Shown here: positions 35,517 to 44,581 of the stretch, piece by piece | How the letters are laid out: each line of letters begins with the position of its first letter | Position numbering within the stretch: the first letter of the stretch is position 1 | Source: an uncultured Pelagibacteraceae bacterium | GTDB lineage: Bacteria > Pseudomonadota > Alphaproteobacteria > Pelagibacterales > Pelagibacteraceae | Reading direction: 5' to 3' | Assembly (NCBI GenBank): GCA_902576765.1 | Contig: CACGWH010000001.1 | Coordinates: 1-64,000, forward strand | Length of the DNA stretch: 64,000 bases | Notes under the pieces: generated by a model | What the model was told of the DNA's origin: nothing | Databases searched by the model: none | Seen by the model: only the letters and a program-made list of their open reading frames with translations | Translations under genes and position numbers: made by a program

Positions 35517-37568
35517 ATGGATATTAAAAGAAATTACAAATATTTATTGTCTGACCTTAGTGCTCTCAAAGGTGTTGGAATTAAAACCACAAATTTACTT
35601 AAAAAGAAAAAAATAAATAATATTTTCGATCTCTTATGGAAGTTACCAAAATCATTCACTGATAGAAGTTTATCTTCAAAAATTAAAGATCTGAAAATCG
35701 ATGAAGTACAAACCATAACTATAATACCTCAAAAATATTCCTTCCCAAGAATTAGAAATTTACCAAATCGTGTTTTATGTAAAGATGAAACTGGTCAAAT
35801 AGACTGTGTTTTTTTCAATAGTTATGAAGGTTATATAAAAAAGATACTGCCTATTGGAAAAGAAGTAACTATAAGTGGTAAAATTAAATATTTTAGAAAT
35901 AAATACCAACTAACAAACCCAAAATATGTTTCAGAAGACTCTTCTATCATCAAACAAAAACATAATAGTTATTCATTAACCGAGGGTATTAGTGAAAAAG
36001 TTTATAATAAAATTATATTACAAATAATAGATAATTTACCAGAAATTGAAGAATGGCATTCAACAGATATTCTAAAAAGATTTAATAATATAAGTTGGAA
36101 TGACTCAATCAAAAAATTACATGATCCAGAAAATATTGGTAAATTTAATGAAAATTTTTATCAAAGACTCGCTTTTGATGAAATTTTCTCTACATTTTTA
36201 GTAAATTCAGAAATTAGAAAAAAAATTAAAAGAATTAAAAAAACTAAAAAAAAATTTGATACAAAAAAACAAAACAAAATAATTTCTGAATTAGATTTTT
36301 CTTTAACTAGAGATCAAATTAAAACTTTAGATGAAATAAATAAAGACCTAAGTTCTGAAAATAAAATGTTTAGATTGCTTCAGGGCGACGTTGGAAGTGG
36401 AAAAACAATAGTATCTTTACTATCTGCTTTTAATACTATCAATTCGGGTTTTCAAGTAGCAGTAATGGCACCCACTGAGATATTAGCAAGACAACATTTT
36501 TTATTAGCAAAAAAAATATTTCCTAAATATATAAGAATAGAATTACTTTCGGGCAAATCATCATATAGAGACAAAAAAGTTATTTTAGATCAATTATCAA
36601 AAAAACAAATTGATATAGTTTTTGGTACTCACGCTCTATTTCAAAAAAAAGTTGAATTTAAAAAACTTGGATTAATAATAATTGATGAACAACATAAATT
36701 TGGTGTTAGTCAAAGAAAAAGATTGTCAGATAAAGCTGGTAAAGATTGTGATGTTCTTTTAATGACTGCAACACCTATCCCACGTACTTTGACAATGACA
36801 ATATATGGGGATATGGATCTTTCAATAATTAGAGAAAAACCTAATATTCGTAAACCAATTAAGACTTACAGTAAACTTGAAAACAAAATAGATGACGTAA
36901 TCAGATTTGTTAAAAAAGAAATCAAACTTGGTAATCAAATTTTTTGGGTATGTCCTTTAATTGAAGAGTCTAAAAAAATTGATCATACTTCTGCTGTAAA
37001 AAAATCAAAATACTTAGAAAAAATATTTCCTAAACAAGTTTTTTTACTTCATGGAAAAACAACAGCTGATGAAAAAGAAATTATTCTTAACAAATTCTTA
37101 CGTAATGATTTTAAAATCTTAGTTTCAACCACAATTATAGAAGTAGGTATAGATTTTCCTAATGCAAATGTAATAATTATTGAAAATGCAAACAAATTTG
37201 GTCTATCCCAGTTACACCAACTAAGAGGTAGAGTTGGAAGAGGTAATAAAGAGTCTTCCTGTATACTAATGTTTAAGTCAAATTTAAGCGATAATGCAAA
37301 AAAGAGAATTAATATTTTAAAAGACTCTAATGATGGGTTTAAAATATCTGAAGAGGATATGAAATTAAGGGGGTTTGGAGATATTTTAGGCTTTAAACAA
37401 AGTGGAATTAAAAATTTTAGATTAGCAGACCCAATCCATAATCATAATCTTTTTATTTTAGCAGAAAAAGAAATCAAAAGAATTGAAAATAATTATGAAG
37501 ACATAAGCAAATTTAAACCATTAATCAAATTATATGATAGAGCAGATATTATAAACGATATTGCCTAA
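35517..37568 (+). CDS. recG: ATP-dependent DNA helicase RecG
   Basis: 683-residue fork-reversal helicase. An OB-fold wedge domain covers about residues 60-150, the P-loop QGDVGSGKTIV is near 290, DEQH is near 393, and TATPIPRTLTMT is motif III. The helicase C-terminal half shows LVSTTIIEVGIDFPNAN and LHQLRGRVGRG, and LKDSNDGFKISEEDMKLRGFGDILG is the RecG-specific TRG-region block. Length is typical. Its stop overlaps the stop of the DUF502 gene by 4 bases. Confidence 0.97.
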   Translation: MDIKRNYKYLLSDLSALKGVGIKTTNLLKKKKINNIFDLLWKLPKSFTDRSLSSKIKDLKIDEVQTITIIPQKYSFPRIRNLPNRVLCKDETGQIDCVFFNSYEGYIKKILPIGKEVTISGKIKYFRNKYQLTNPKYVSEDSSIIKQKHNSYSLTEGISEKVYNKIILQIIDNLPEIEEWHSTDILKRFNNISWNDSIKKLHDPENIGKFNENFYQRLAFDEIFSTFLVNSEIRKKIKRIKKTKKKFDTKKQNKIISELDFSLTRDQIKTLDEINKDLSSENKMFRLLQGDVGSGKTIVSLLSAFNTINSGFQVAVMAPTEILARQHFLLAKKIFPKYIRIELLSGKSSYRDKKVILDQLSKKQIDIVFGTHALFQKKVEFKKLGLIIIDEQHKFGVSQRKRLSDKAGKDCDVLLMTATPIPRTLTMTIYGDMDLSIIREKPNIRKPIKTYSKLENKIDDVIRFVKKEIKLGNQIFWVCPLIEESKKIDHTSAVKKSKYLEKIFPKQVFLLHGKTTADEKEIILNKFLRNDFKILVSTTIIEVGIDFPNANVIIIENANKFGLSQLHQLRGRVGRGNKESSCILMFKSNLSDNAKKRINILKDSNDGFKISEEDMKLRGFGDILGFKQSGIKNFRLADPIHNHNLFILAEKEIKRIENNYEDISKFKPLIKLYDRADIINDIA

Positions 37569-38185
37569 TTTTTTCCAGTGGAAGTTCCTGCTGAAACAAT
37601 AAATTTAGACGCTTCTTCAAATGTCATGTTTAAATAAATTACTTCGTCAATTGGAAACATAAGTAAAAAACCACTTGTAGGATTTGGTGTAGTAGGAACA
37701 AAAACATTTATCAACTTTTTATTTGTTTTTTCAGCCATCTCACCTTTGTTTTCTTTTGTTGCAAAACCAACGGCCCAAACACCTTTTCTAGGATATTCAA
37801 CTAACACAACACTTTTTTTATCATTATCATCTTTATTAGAAAATGTTTCTGTCATTTGAACTATTGCTGAATAGATAGTCCTTAAAACAGGAATTCTTTT
37901 AAACAAATCATCAATGAGTTTAAGAATTCGTTTACCTAAAAAAGATAAAGATAAACCTCCAACAAAAGTGATAAAAACTACGGAAAGGATAATTTCTATT
38001 CCTGGTATTGCGTAAGGCAAATAACTATTTGGATTTATATTTTCTGGTATAATTTTAGAAGAAATACCAATTATAAACTTTGTTAAGTACAGGGTAAATC
38101 CTATAGGAATTAACACAACTACACCTGTAATAAAATAATTTCGTAAGATAAGTGTTAGAGATTTTTTTTTTTTATTTTTCGCCAT
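37565..38185 (-). CDS. DUF502 family membrane protein
   Basis: 206 residues with two membrane helices (NYFITGVVVLIPIGFTLYLTKFI and IPGIEIILSVVFITFVGGLSLSFL). The conserved block FKRIPVLRTIYSAIVQMTETFS, then VVLVEYPRKGVWAVGFAT, then VFVPTTPNPTSGFLLMFP is unmistakable for DUF502. Function is not established. In alphaproteobacteria it regularly adjoins recG, as here, though on the opposite strand. Confidence 0.92.
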   Translation of the reverse strand: MAKNKKKKSLTLILRNYFITGVVVLIPIGFTLYLTKFIIGISSKIIPENINPNSYLPYAIPGIEIILSVVFITFVGGLSLSFLGKRILKLIDDLFKRIPVLRTIYSAIVQMTETFSNKDDNDKKSVVLVEYPRKGVWAVGFATKENKGEMAEKTNKKLINVFVPTTPNPTSGFLLMFPIDEVIYLNMTFEEASKFIVSAGTSTGKN

Positions 38186-38189
38186 TTAT

Positions 38190-38267
38190 TTACTTAAAAC
38201 TTGAGTAGATTACAAAAAAAATTGCCACTATGAAAAGGAATAATAATATTTTATTATTTAGATTCAT
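38190..38267 (-). CDS. Possible 25-residue membrane microprotein
   Basis: Minus-strand frame ATG (38265-38267) to TAA (38190-38192) predicting MNLNNKILLFLFIVAIFF and a short VIYSSFK end: one hydrophobic helix with a positively flavoured N-terminus. It ends 4 bases before the DUF502 start and could be translated from the same mRNA. At this length and AT content chance is a serious alternative. Confidence 0.3.
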   Translation of the reverse strand: MNLNNKILLFLFIVAIFFVIYSSFK

Positions 38268-38297
38268 TAATAAATATAATATCAATGTTATTAGAAA

Positions 38298-39125
38298 ATG
38301 AATAGAAGAAAATTTTTATCTTATATTGGATGTGGGTGTTGTGGTATTGTTTTGAATTCTTGTGCAACTGCACCAATAACCGAAAGAAGACAGTTAAAAA
38401 TAATACCTGAAGCCAAACTTAATGCCCAAGCAGCACAAATTTATGAAAAGGTTAAAGAAAAAGAAAAACTAATCACTGATTCTAAAACACTTACTGAAAT
38501 TAAAGAAATTGGTAAAAAAATGGAAAATTCTATAAGTGAATATTTTTATCAAACTAAAATGAATGATCCTACAACAAATTTTGATTGGGAGTACATATTA
38601 ATAGATAACAAAAAAGTTAGAAATGCTTGGTGCATGCCTGGAGGTAAGATAGCTGTCTATACAGGAATTTTAGATGTTACTAAAAATACAAATGGACTAG
38701 CTGCAGTGATGGGGCATGAGATTGCTCATGCAGTAGCGAAACATTCGGTAGAGAGAGCTAGTAGAGGAGCTCTTCTAAATACTGGAACTCAACTGCTTGA
38801 TATTTTTACTGGAGGAAAATTATCTCAAGTCAATCGTGCCACCGGTATGAATACTGTTGCTTTATTGTCTCAATTAGGAATTATGAACCCATTTAACAGA
38901 AAACAAGAGAGTGAAGCTGATTATTTAGGATTAATCTTTTCCTCATTGTCAGGATATGACATTAGAGAAACAGTAAAAATTTGGGAAAGAATGAAAGAAT
39001 TTAATAAAGGTAAAGCCCCACCAGAATTTATGAGCACTCATCCATCTGCAGACAATAGAATAAAAAAAATTAACGATTGGACAAGTGAAATTATATTAAA
39101 GTACCCACCAATTAACATTAGCTAG
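38298..39125 (+). CDS. M48-family metalloprotease, probable Tat-exported lipoprotein
   Basis: 275 residues. The N-terminus NRRKFLSYIGCGCCG has the twin-arginine pattern RRKFL and then a lipobox LNSC near residue 22. The protease domain carries the zinc motif H140-E-I-A-H144 (MGHEIAHAVAKH) and the third ligand in RKQESEADYLGLIF, with AWCMPGGKIAVYTGIL before it. It resembles LoiP/YggG and BepA-type proteases for outer-membrane quality control. The Tat genes lie in the same window. Confidence 0.88.
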   Translation: MNRRKFLSYIGCGCCGIVLNSCATAPITERRQLKIIPEAKLNAQAAQIYEKVKEKEKLITDSKTLTEIKEIGKKMENSISEYFYQTKMNDPTTNFDWEYILIDNKKVRNAWCMPGGKIAVYTGILDVTKNTNGLAAVMGHEIAHAVAKHSVERASRGALLNTGTQLLDIFTGGKLSQVNRATGMNTVALLSQLGIMNPFNRKQESEADYLGLIFSSLSGYDIRETVKIWERMKEFNKGKAPPEFMSTHPSADNRIKKINDWTSEIILKYPPINIS

Positions 39126-39132
39126 ATGTTAA

Positions 39133-39208
<76 letters not shown>

Positions 39209-39289
39209 GTTTTCATAATGAATGAAATGTATATATAGATTTATTTATATATTTCAAATAGGAATTTATGAGACAAAATTGTTTTCATA

Positions 39290-40402
39290 TTACAACTTAT
39301 CAACGTATTTATCATGAAATTCATCAAATGTACCATTCTGAATGTGATTTCTTATTGATGACATTAATTCTTGATAAAAATTAATATTATGAAGTGTAAG
39401 AAGCATTGATCCAAGAATCTCATTTGTATTAAATAAATGATTTAAATAATTTTTTGTGTATTTATTCAAATTAAAATTTTTACAATTCTCATCTAGTGGA
39501 GTATCGTCATTTTGATATTTGCTATTTCTTATATTTACTCTTCCATTCCAAGTAAATGCAAGACCCGTTCTTCCAGATCGTGTAGGCATTACACAATCAA
39601 ACATATCAATACCTCTTTTAACTGCTCCAAGAATATCTGATGGAGTGCCAACACCCATTAAATAATGTGGTTTACTAGATGGTAATTTATCTTTTAAATT
39701 ATCTAGAACGGTAAACATCTCAGCTTGTGTCTCTCCAACTGCAAGACCACCAACTGCATATCCGTCAAATTCTATTTTAAGAAGTTCATTCAAAGACTCA
39801 ATTCTAAGATCGTCAAAAAGTCCTCCCTGAATTATTCCAAACAATGCTTTATGAGGATTTTTGCCAAATGCTGTCTTAGATCTTTTTGCCCAATATAAAG
39901 ATAGATTCATTGACTCCTTAATTAATTCATAATTTTTAGAATTTTTAGGACATTCATCCATAATCATCAAAATATCAGAATTTAAATCTAATTGAATTTT
40001 AATACTTTCTTCTGGACTGAGATAAAACTTTTTACCATCAATATGTGAATTAAATATTGCACCTTTTTCTCTATCTATTTTATTCAATTTAGATAGTGAC
40101 ATAACTTGAAAACCACCTGAGTCGGTTAATATAGGTAAATCACAATTCATAAAATTATGTAATCCTCCTACCCTTTTAATTCTATCGACACCTGGTCGTA
40201 TCATTAAATGATATGTATTTCCTAAAATAATTTCTGAACCTGTTTTCTTGATATCATCAATTGTACAAGCTTTTACTGTCGCTTGAGTGCCAACTGGCAT
40301 AAAAGCTGGAGTCTTTATATTCCCTCTATGGGTTTCAATTAATCCACATCTTGCATATTTATTTTCTTTTAAAAGTTTAAAGGCAAATCTTTTTAATGCC
40401 AT
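39290..40402 (-). CDS. tgt: Queuine tRNA-ribosyltransferase
   Basis: 370-residue TIM-barrel enzyme that exchanges guanine-34 for the queuosine precursor in GUN-anticodon tRNAs. Marks: the N-terminal TPAFMPVGTQATVKA, the catalytic Asp region LTDSGGFQVMSLS, GIIQGG, YAVGGLAVGE with YLMGVGTPSD, and DMFDCVMPTRSGRTGLAFT holding the nucleophilic Asp. The zinc ligands at the C-terminus are less clear. It follows ppi by 5 bases. Confidence 0.95.
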   Translation of the reverse strand: MALKRFAFKLLKENKYARCGLIETHRGNIKTPAFMPVGTQATVKACTIDDIKKTGSEIILGNTYHLMIRPGVDRIKRVGGLHNFMNCDLPILTDSGGFQVMSLSKLNKIDREKGAIFNSHIDGKKFYLSPEESIKIQLDLNSDILMIMDECPKNSKNYELIKESMNLSLYWAKRSKTAFGKNPHKALFGIIQGGLFDDLRIESLNELLKIEFDGYAVGGLAVGETQAEMFTVLDNLKDKLPSSKPHYLMGVGTPSDILGAVKRGIDMFDCVMPTRSGRTGLAFTWNGRVNIRNSKYQNDDTPLDENCKNFNLNKYTKNYLNHLFNTNEILGSMLLTLHNINFYQELMSSIRNHIQNGTFDEFHDKYVDKL

Positions 40403-40407
40403 TTATT

Positions 40408-40968
40408 CTACAAAGATTTAAAACTAATAATCTTATCTGGGTCAGTAACTGAACCATTATTTTTTTCATCACCTCTTTTAATTTTATCAACAAACTCCAT
40501 GCCCTCGATTACTTTTCCAAAAACTGTATATTGTCTATCTAAGAAAGGCGCAGGTTTAAAACAAATGAAAAATTGACTGTTAGCACTATTTGGGTCAGAT
40601 GATCTCGCCATAGATAGAGTTCCTCTATCGTGAGGAAGATCATTAAATTCCTGTTGAAGATCAGGCATATCAGATCCACCCATACCTGCCATTCTTAAAT
40701 TAAAATCTTTTGAATTTGAGTTTCCAAATTTTACATCACCCGTTTGTGCCATAAAACCGTCTATTACTCTGTGAAATACCACATTGTCATATTTACCACT
40801 ATTAGCTAATTCTTTAATCCGCTTAACATGATTAGGTGCTACATCTTCAAATAATTCAATTTTTACATCACCATCTTTTAGTTTTAATATCATAATATTC
40901 TCCTCTGAAATTGATTGGTTGGTTAATAAAAAAAACAAGATTAATAATTTTATAAAAAATCTATTCAT
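40408..40968 (-). CDS. Cyclophilin-type peptidyl-prolyl isomerase, exported
   Basis: 186 residues. A hydrophobic leader (residues 1-20, ending near SIS-EEN) suggests periplasmic location. The cyclophilin core has VVFHRVIDGFMAQTGDV with the catalytic Arg, LSMARSSDPNSANSQFFIC and FLDRQYTVFGKVIEGM. It speeds cis-trans proline isomerisation in folding. It overlaps coaD upstream by 8 bases and precedes tgt. Confidence 0.94.
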   Translation of the reverse strand: MNRFFIKLLILFFLLTNQSISEENIMILKLKDGDVKIELFEDVAPNHVKRIKELANSGKYDNVVFHRVIDGFMAQTGDVKFGNSNSKDFNLRMAGMGGSDMPDLQQEFNDLPHDRGTLSMARSSDPNSANSQFFICFKPAPFLDRQYTVFGKVIEGMEFVDKIKRGDEKNNGSVTDPDKIISFKSL

Positions 40969-41455
40969 ATTTTTTTTTTAATAGTTTAATTGTACTTTTG
41001 GTTGTAAATTTTTTTATATTGCCCTTTAGCTTTATTATTTCTTTTACAAACTTAGATGAAATTATTTGATTTTCAATATCTGACATTAAAAATATAGTTT
41101 CTATATTATTATTTAGTTTTCTATTCATTCCAGCAAGTTGAAATTCATATTCAAAATCTGAAACAGCTCTTAATCCTCTTAAAATTATGTTGGATCTATA
41201 TTTTTTACACAAATCAGTTGTTAAAGATGTAAATGAAATTACTAAGATCTTTTTTTTATTCAATTTCAAATCTGAAAAAAGAGCTTTTTTTACAATTTCA
41301 ATTCTTTCGTTTGAGTCAAATAAATAATCTTTATTATCTACGTCAGATACTGCTACAACGATTTTATCAAATAATTTTAAAGCTTTTTTTATTACATCAA
41401 TATGACCAAAAGTAATAGGATCAAATGTGCCTGGGTAAATAGCTACTTTATTCAT
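40961..41455 (-). CDS. coaD: Phosphopantetheine adenylyltransferase
   Basis: 164-residue nucleotidyltransferase making dephospho-CoA. The HxGH-type motif is in IYPGTFDPITFGHIDVIKKA (residues 6-25) as TFGH; LRGLRAVSDFEYEFQLAGMNRKL is the substrate-binding block; FLMSDIENQIISSKFVKEI closes the fold with the ISS motif. It starts on the stop of gyrA (one-base overlap), so gyrA-coaD-ppi-tgt form one run. Confidence 0.96.
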   Translation of the reverse strand: MNKVAIYPGTFDPITFGHIDVIKKALKLFDKIVVAVSDVDNKDYLFDSNERIEIVKKALFSDLKLNKKKILVISFTSLTTDLCKKYRSNIILRGLRAVSDFEYEFQLAGMNRKLNNNIETIFLMSDIENQIISSKFVKEIIKLKGNIKKFTTKSTIKLLKKKYE

Positions 41456-44034
41456 TAAACTAAATTATCATCGATTTTATCAGCTGAAACAACTTTTTCT
41501 TCTCCTGATAATTTAATTATTCTAACTCCCTGAGTGTTTCTTCCAGCTGTTCTTATTTCTTTTACAGCAACTCTAATAACTCTTCCTTTATTAGTAGAAA
41601 TTAAAATTTCATCACCCTCAAATACTGGAAATGAAGATGAAATGTTTCCGTTTCTTGGTGAATTAATTATTCCAATAATTCCCTTTCCACCTCTATTGGT
41701 AACTCTATAGTCTGTATGTGGAGTTTTTTTTCCAAAACCATTCTCAGTTATGGAAAGGATGAATTTTTCCTTAGCTTTTAATTCAGACTTATCATCTTTA
41801 GATTTTTTAATTTTTTTGGTGTTTTTATCGCTATCTATAATGGATAATGAAACAATTTGATCGTTGGGAGCTAGAACTATGCCTTTAATACCTTTTGAAG
41901 ATCTGCCTTTAAAAATTCTTAATTTCTTTGACTCAAAACGAATACATTTTCCAAATTTTGTACTTAATATAATATCTTGATCCTCTTTACAAATTTTTAC
42001 ACCAACTATTTTATCATTAGTATCTAGTTTCATTGCTATTTTGCCTGAAGTATTAATTGATGAAAAATCATCTAAGCTATTTTTTCTAATTTTTCCTTGT
42101 GATGTAGCAAAAACTATTTGGTAATTTTTCATTTCTGACTCATCATCAGGAAACGGCATTATAGAGCTTATAGATTGGTGATTTTTTAAAGGTAATATAT
42201 TAAATAAAGATTTTCCCTTAGAAGCAGCTGATCCTTCAGGTATTTTCCAAGCTTTTATTCTGTAAACTAACCCTTCTGTTGAAAAAAATAAAACGGAAGT
42301 ATGTGTATTAACTGATAAAGTTTGAACAACGGAATCCTCATTTCTTGTTGTAATGCCAGTTTTACCTTTACCGCCTCTTTTTTGAGTTTTGACACTATTT
42401 AAAGAACCACGTTTTATATAACCTTGAAGTGTCACAGTAATTAAAACTGATTGTTTTTGAATTGTTTCCTCAATATCGTAATTTAATACAGCATTAATTA
42501 TTTTTGTTCTTCTTGGAATTGAATATTTCTCTTTAATGTTTTTTAGTTCTTCACTTATTACTTTTTGTAATTCTTTTTTGGATGAAATTATTTTTTTATA
42601 TTTCACAATCAAATCAGCTAACTTCTTAATCTCCAATTCTATTTCATTAATACCTAAAGCAGTTAATTTTTGTAATCTTAATTCTAAAATTGCATTCACT
42701 TGAGGTTCTGAAAGAGAATATAAATTTTTACTTTTTTTGTTCTCAATTAAAGAAATCATTTTTTGAGATTTGTTTATTTTCCATTTTGTTTTTAAAATTG
42801 ATTTTTTTGCATCATCAGGAGTTTTAGATGATCTTATAATTTTGATAACTTTATCTAAATTTTCAACTGAAACCGAAAGACCAATTAATATATGAGCTCT
42901 CTCTTCAGCTTTATTTAAATCAAATTTAGTTTTTTTAATTACTACATCTTCTCTAAAATTTAGGAAGCACGATAAAAATTCTTTTAAATTACAAGTTTGT
43001 GGTTTCCCATCAACTATTGCCAAGGTATTAAATCCAAAAGAACTTTCAATTTGTGTATTTTTGTATAACTGTCTTTTTACAGTTTCGGGTTCAACACCGC
43101 TTCTAAGGTCAATTGATACTCTAATACCCTCTCTATTAGATTCATCTCTAATATCTCTTATACCTTCTATTTTTTTTTCTCTTACTAATTGCGCTATTCT
43201 TTCATTGAGAACTGATTTGTTTACTTGATAAGGTATTGATGTAATTACTAATCGCTCTCTTCCATTTTTTAGACTTTCAATTGATATTTCACCTCTTATC
43301 TTAAACGAACCTCTCCCTTTATTATAGCCTTGTTTAATTATATCCTTACCAATTATAACTCCACCAGTTGGGAAATCTGGGCCGGGGATATGTTTCATTA
43401 AATCTTTTATTTTAATATCCTTATTTTCAATCAAAGCTAAGGTTCCATTAATAACCTCTCCTAAGTTATGAGGAGGTATACTTGTTGCCATACCAACAGC
43501 TATTCCTCCTGCTCCATTCACTAGTAAATTTGGGAATTGAGCTGGTAAAACACTAGGTTCTTTCTCTGTTTCATCATAATTGCTTTTAAAAGGAATAGTA
43601 TTTTTTTCTATATCATCAATTAAATACTGAGATACCTTTGATAATCTTGTTTCAGTATATCTCATAGCTGCCGCAGGATCTCCATCTATTGAACCAAAAT
43701 TTCCTTGACCATCTACCAAAGGTAAACTCATAGAAAAATCTTGGACCATTCGAACTAAAGCATCATAAACTGATTGATCACCATGAGGATGATATTTACC
43801 TATAACATCTCCCACTATCCTTGCAGATTTTCTGAATTGTTTTGACCAATCATAACCACCTTTATACATTGCGTACAAAATCCTTCTATGAACTGGTTTC
43901 AATCCATCTCTTATATCAGGCAAAGCTCTGCTGACTATAACACTCATCGCATAAGACAAATATGATGAGCTCATCTCATCATGCATCGAAATTAGTTTGA
44001 TGTTCTTATCTTCTGAAATATCAGTCTTTTGCAT
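41455..44034 (-). CDS. gyrA: DNA gyrase subunit A
   Basis: 859-residue type II topoisomerase subunit. The catalytic Tyr is Y126 in AAMRYTETR. The quinolone-contact region reads [10 protein letters not shown], so Gln87 occupies the place of E. coli Ser83. The C-terminal beta-pinwheel starts near residue 510, and the GyrA box is QKRGGKG, which supports gyrase rather than topoisomerase IV. A repeated GG(K/R)G motif occurs again near 780. Downstream genes coaD and ppi overlap in sequence, ssb precedes it by 5 bases. Confidence 0.96.
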   Translation of the reverse strand: MQKTDISEDKNIKLISMHDEMSSSYLSYAMSVIVSRALPDIRDGLKPVHRRILYAMYKGGYDWSKQFRKSARIVGDVIGKYHPHGDQSVYDALVRMVQDFSMSLPLVDGQGNFGSIDGDPAAAMRYTETRLSKVSQYLIDDIEKNTIPFKSNYDETEKEPSVLPAQFPNLLVNGAGGIAVGMATSIPPHNLGEVINGTLALIENKDIKIKDLMKHIPGPDFPTGGVIIGKDIIKQGYNKGRGSFKIRGEISIESLKNGRERLVITSIPYQVNKSVLNERIAQLVREKKIEGIRDIRDESNREGIRVSIDLRSGVEPETVKRQLYKNTQIESSFGFNTLAIVDGKPQTCNLKEFLSCFLNFREDVVIKKTKFDLNKAEERAHILIGLSVSVENLDKVIKIIRSSKTPDDAKKSILKTKWKINKSQKMISLIENKKSKNLYSLSEPQVNAILELRLQKLTALGINEIELEIKKLADLIVKYKKIISSKKELQKVISEELKNIKEKYSIPRRTKIINAVLNYDIEETIQKQSVLITVTLQGYIKRGSLNSVKTQKRGGKGKTGITTRNEDSVVQTLSVNTHTSVLFFSTEGLVYRIKAWKIPEGSAASKGKSLFNILPLKNHQSISSIMPFPDDESEMKNYQIVFATSQGKIRKNSLDDFSSINTSGKIAMKLDTNDKIVGVKICKEDQDIILSTKFGKCIRFESKKLRIFKGRSSKGIKGIVLAPNDQIVSLSIIDSDKNTKKIKKSKDDKSELKAKEKFILSITENGFGKKTPHTDYRVTNRGGKGIIGIINSPRNGNISSSFPVFEGDEILISTNKGRVIRVAVKEIRTAGRNTQGVRIIKLSGEEKVVSADKIDDNLV

Positions 44035-44039
44035 AATTA

Positions 44040-44492
44040 TTAAAATGGGATTTCGTCATCCATATCGTTTGAGATTTGAGAAATTTCCTCATTATTCGAA
44101 ACTTGACTTGTGTCGTTTGCTATGCCACCACCAGAATTTCCCCCACCTAGCATTGTCAAAGAAGAATTGTATCCTTGGATAACTACTTCTGTTGAGTATT
44201 TATCTTGACCTGATTGTTCATCTTTCCATTTTCGTGTTGTTAGTTGTCCTTCAACATAAATTTGTGCACCTTTTTTTAAATATTGTTGAACTACATTTAC
44301 TAAACCCTCGTTAAATACAACTATACGGTGCCATTCAGTTTTTTCCTTTTTTTCACCAGTGTTTTTATCTTTCCAAGATTGACTAGTTGCAAGACTTAAT
44401 CTTGCAACACTTTTGCCATTTACCATTTGTTTTATTTCAGGATCTGCGCCCAAACGACCAATTAAAAGTACTTTATTTAAACTTCCAGCCAT
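44040..44492 (-). CDS. ssb: Single-stranded DNA-binding protein
   Basis: 150 residues. The OB fold begins [32 protein letters not shown] and contains the W.rivvF strand ([12 protein letters not shown]) and [12 protein letters not shown] Gly/Ser/Asn-rich linker follows and the last six residues are DDEIPF, the acidic tip that recruits partner proteins. It faces away from uvrA, and the 89-base region between them is the only room for both promoters; ssb and uvrA are divergent in many bacteria. Confidence 0.97.
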   Translation of the reverse strand: MAGSLNKVLLIGRLGADPEIKQMVNGKSVARLSLATSQSWKDKNTGEKKEKTEWHRIVVFNEGLVNVVQQYLKKGAQIYVEGQLTTRKWKDEQSGQDKYSTEVVIQGYNSSLTMLGGGNSGGGIANDTSQVSNNEEISQISNDMDDEIPF

Positions 44493-44581
44493 AATATTTT
44501 AAATTTGTTAAATTAATTAATTAGATTTATACCACAATTTACACTGAATATTAATTTTATTAAGTCAAAGCAACTAAAATT

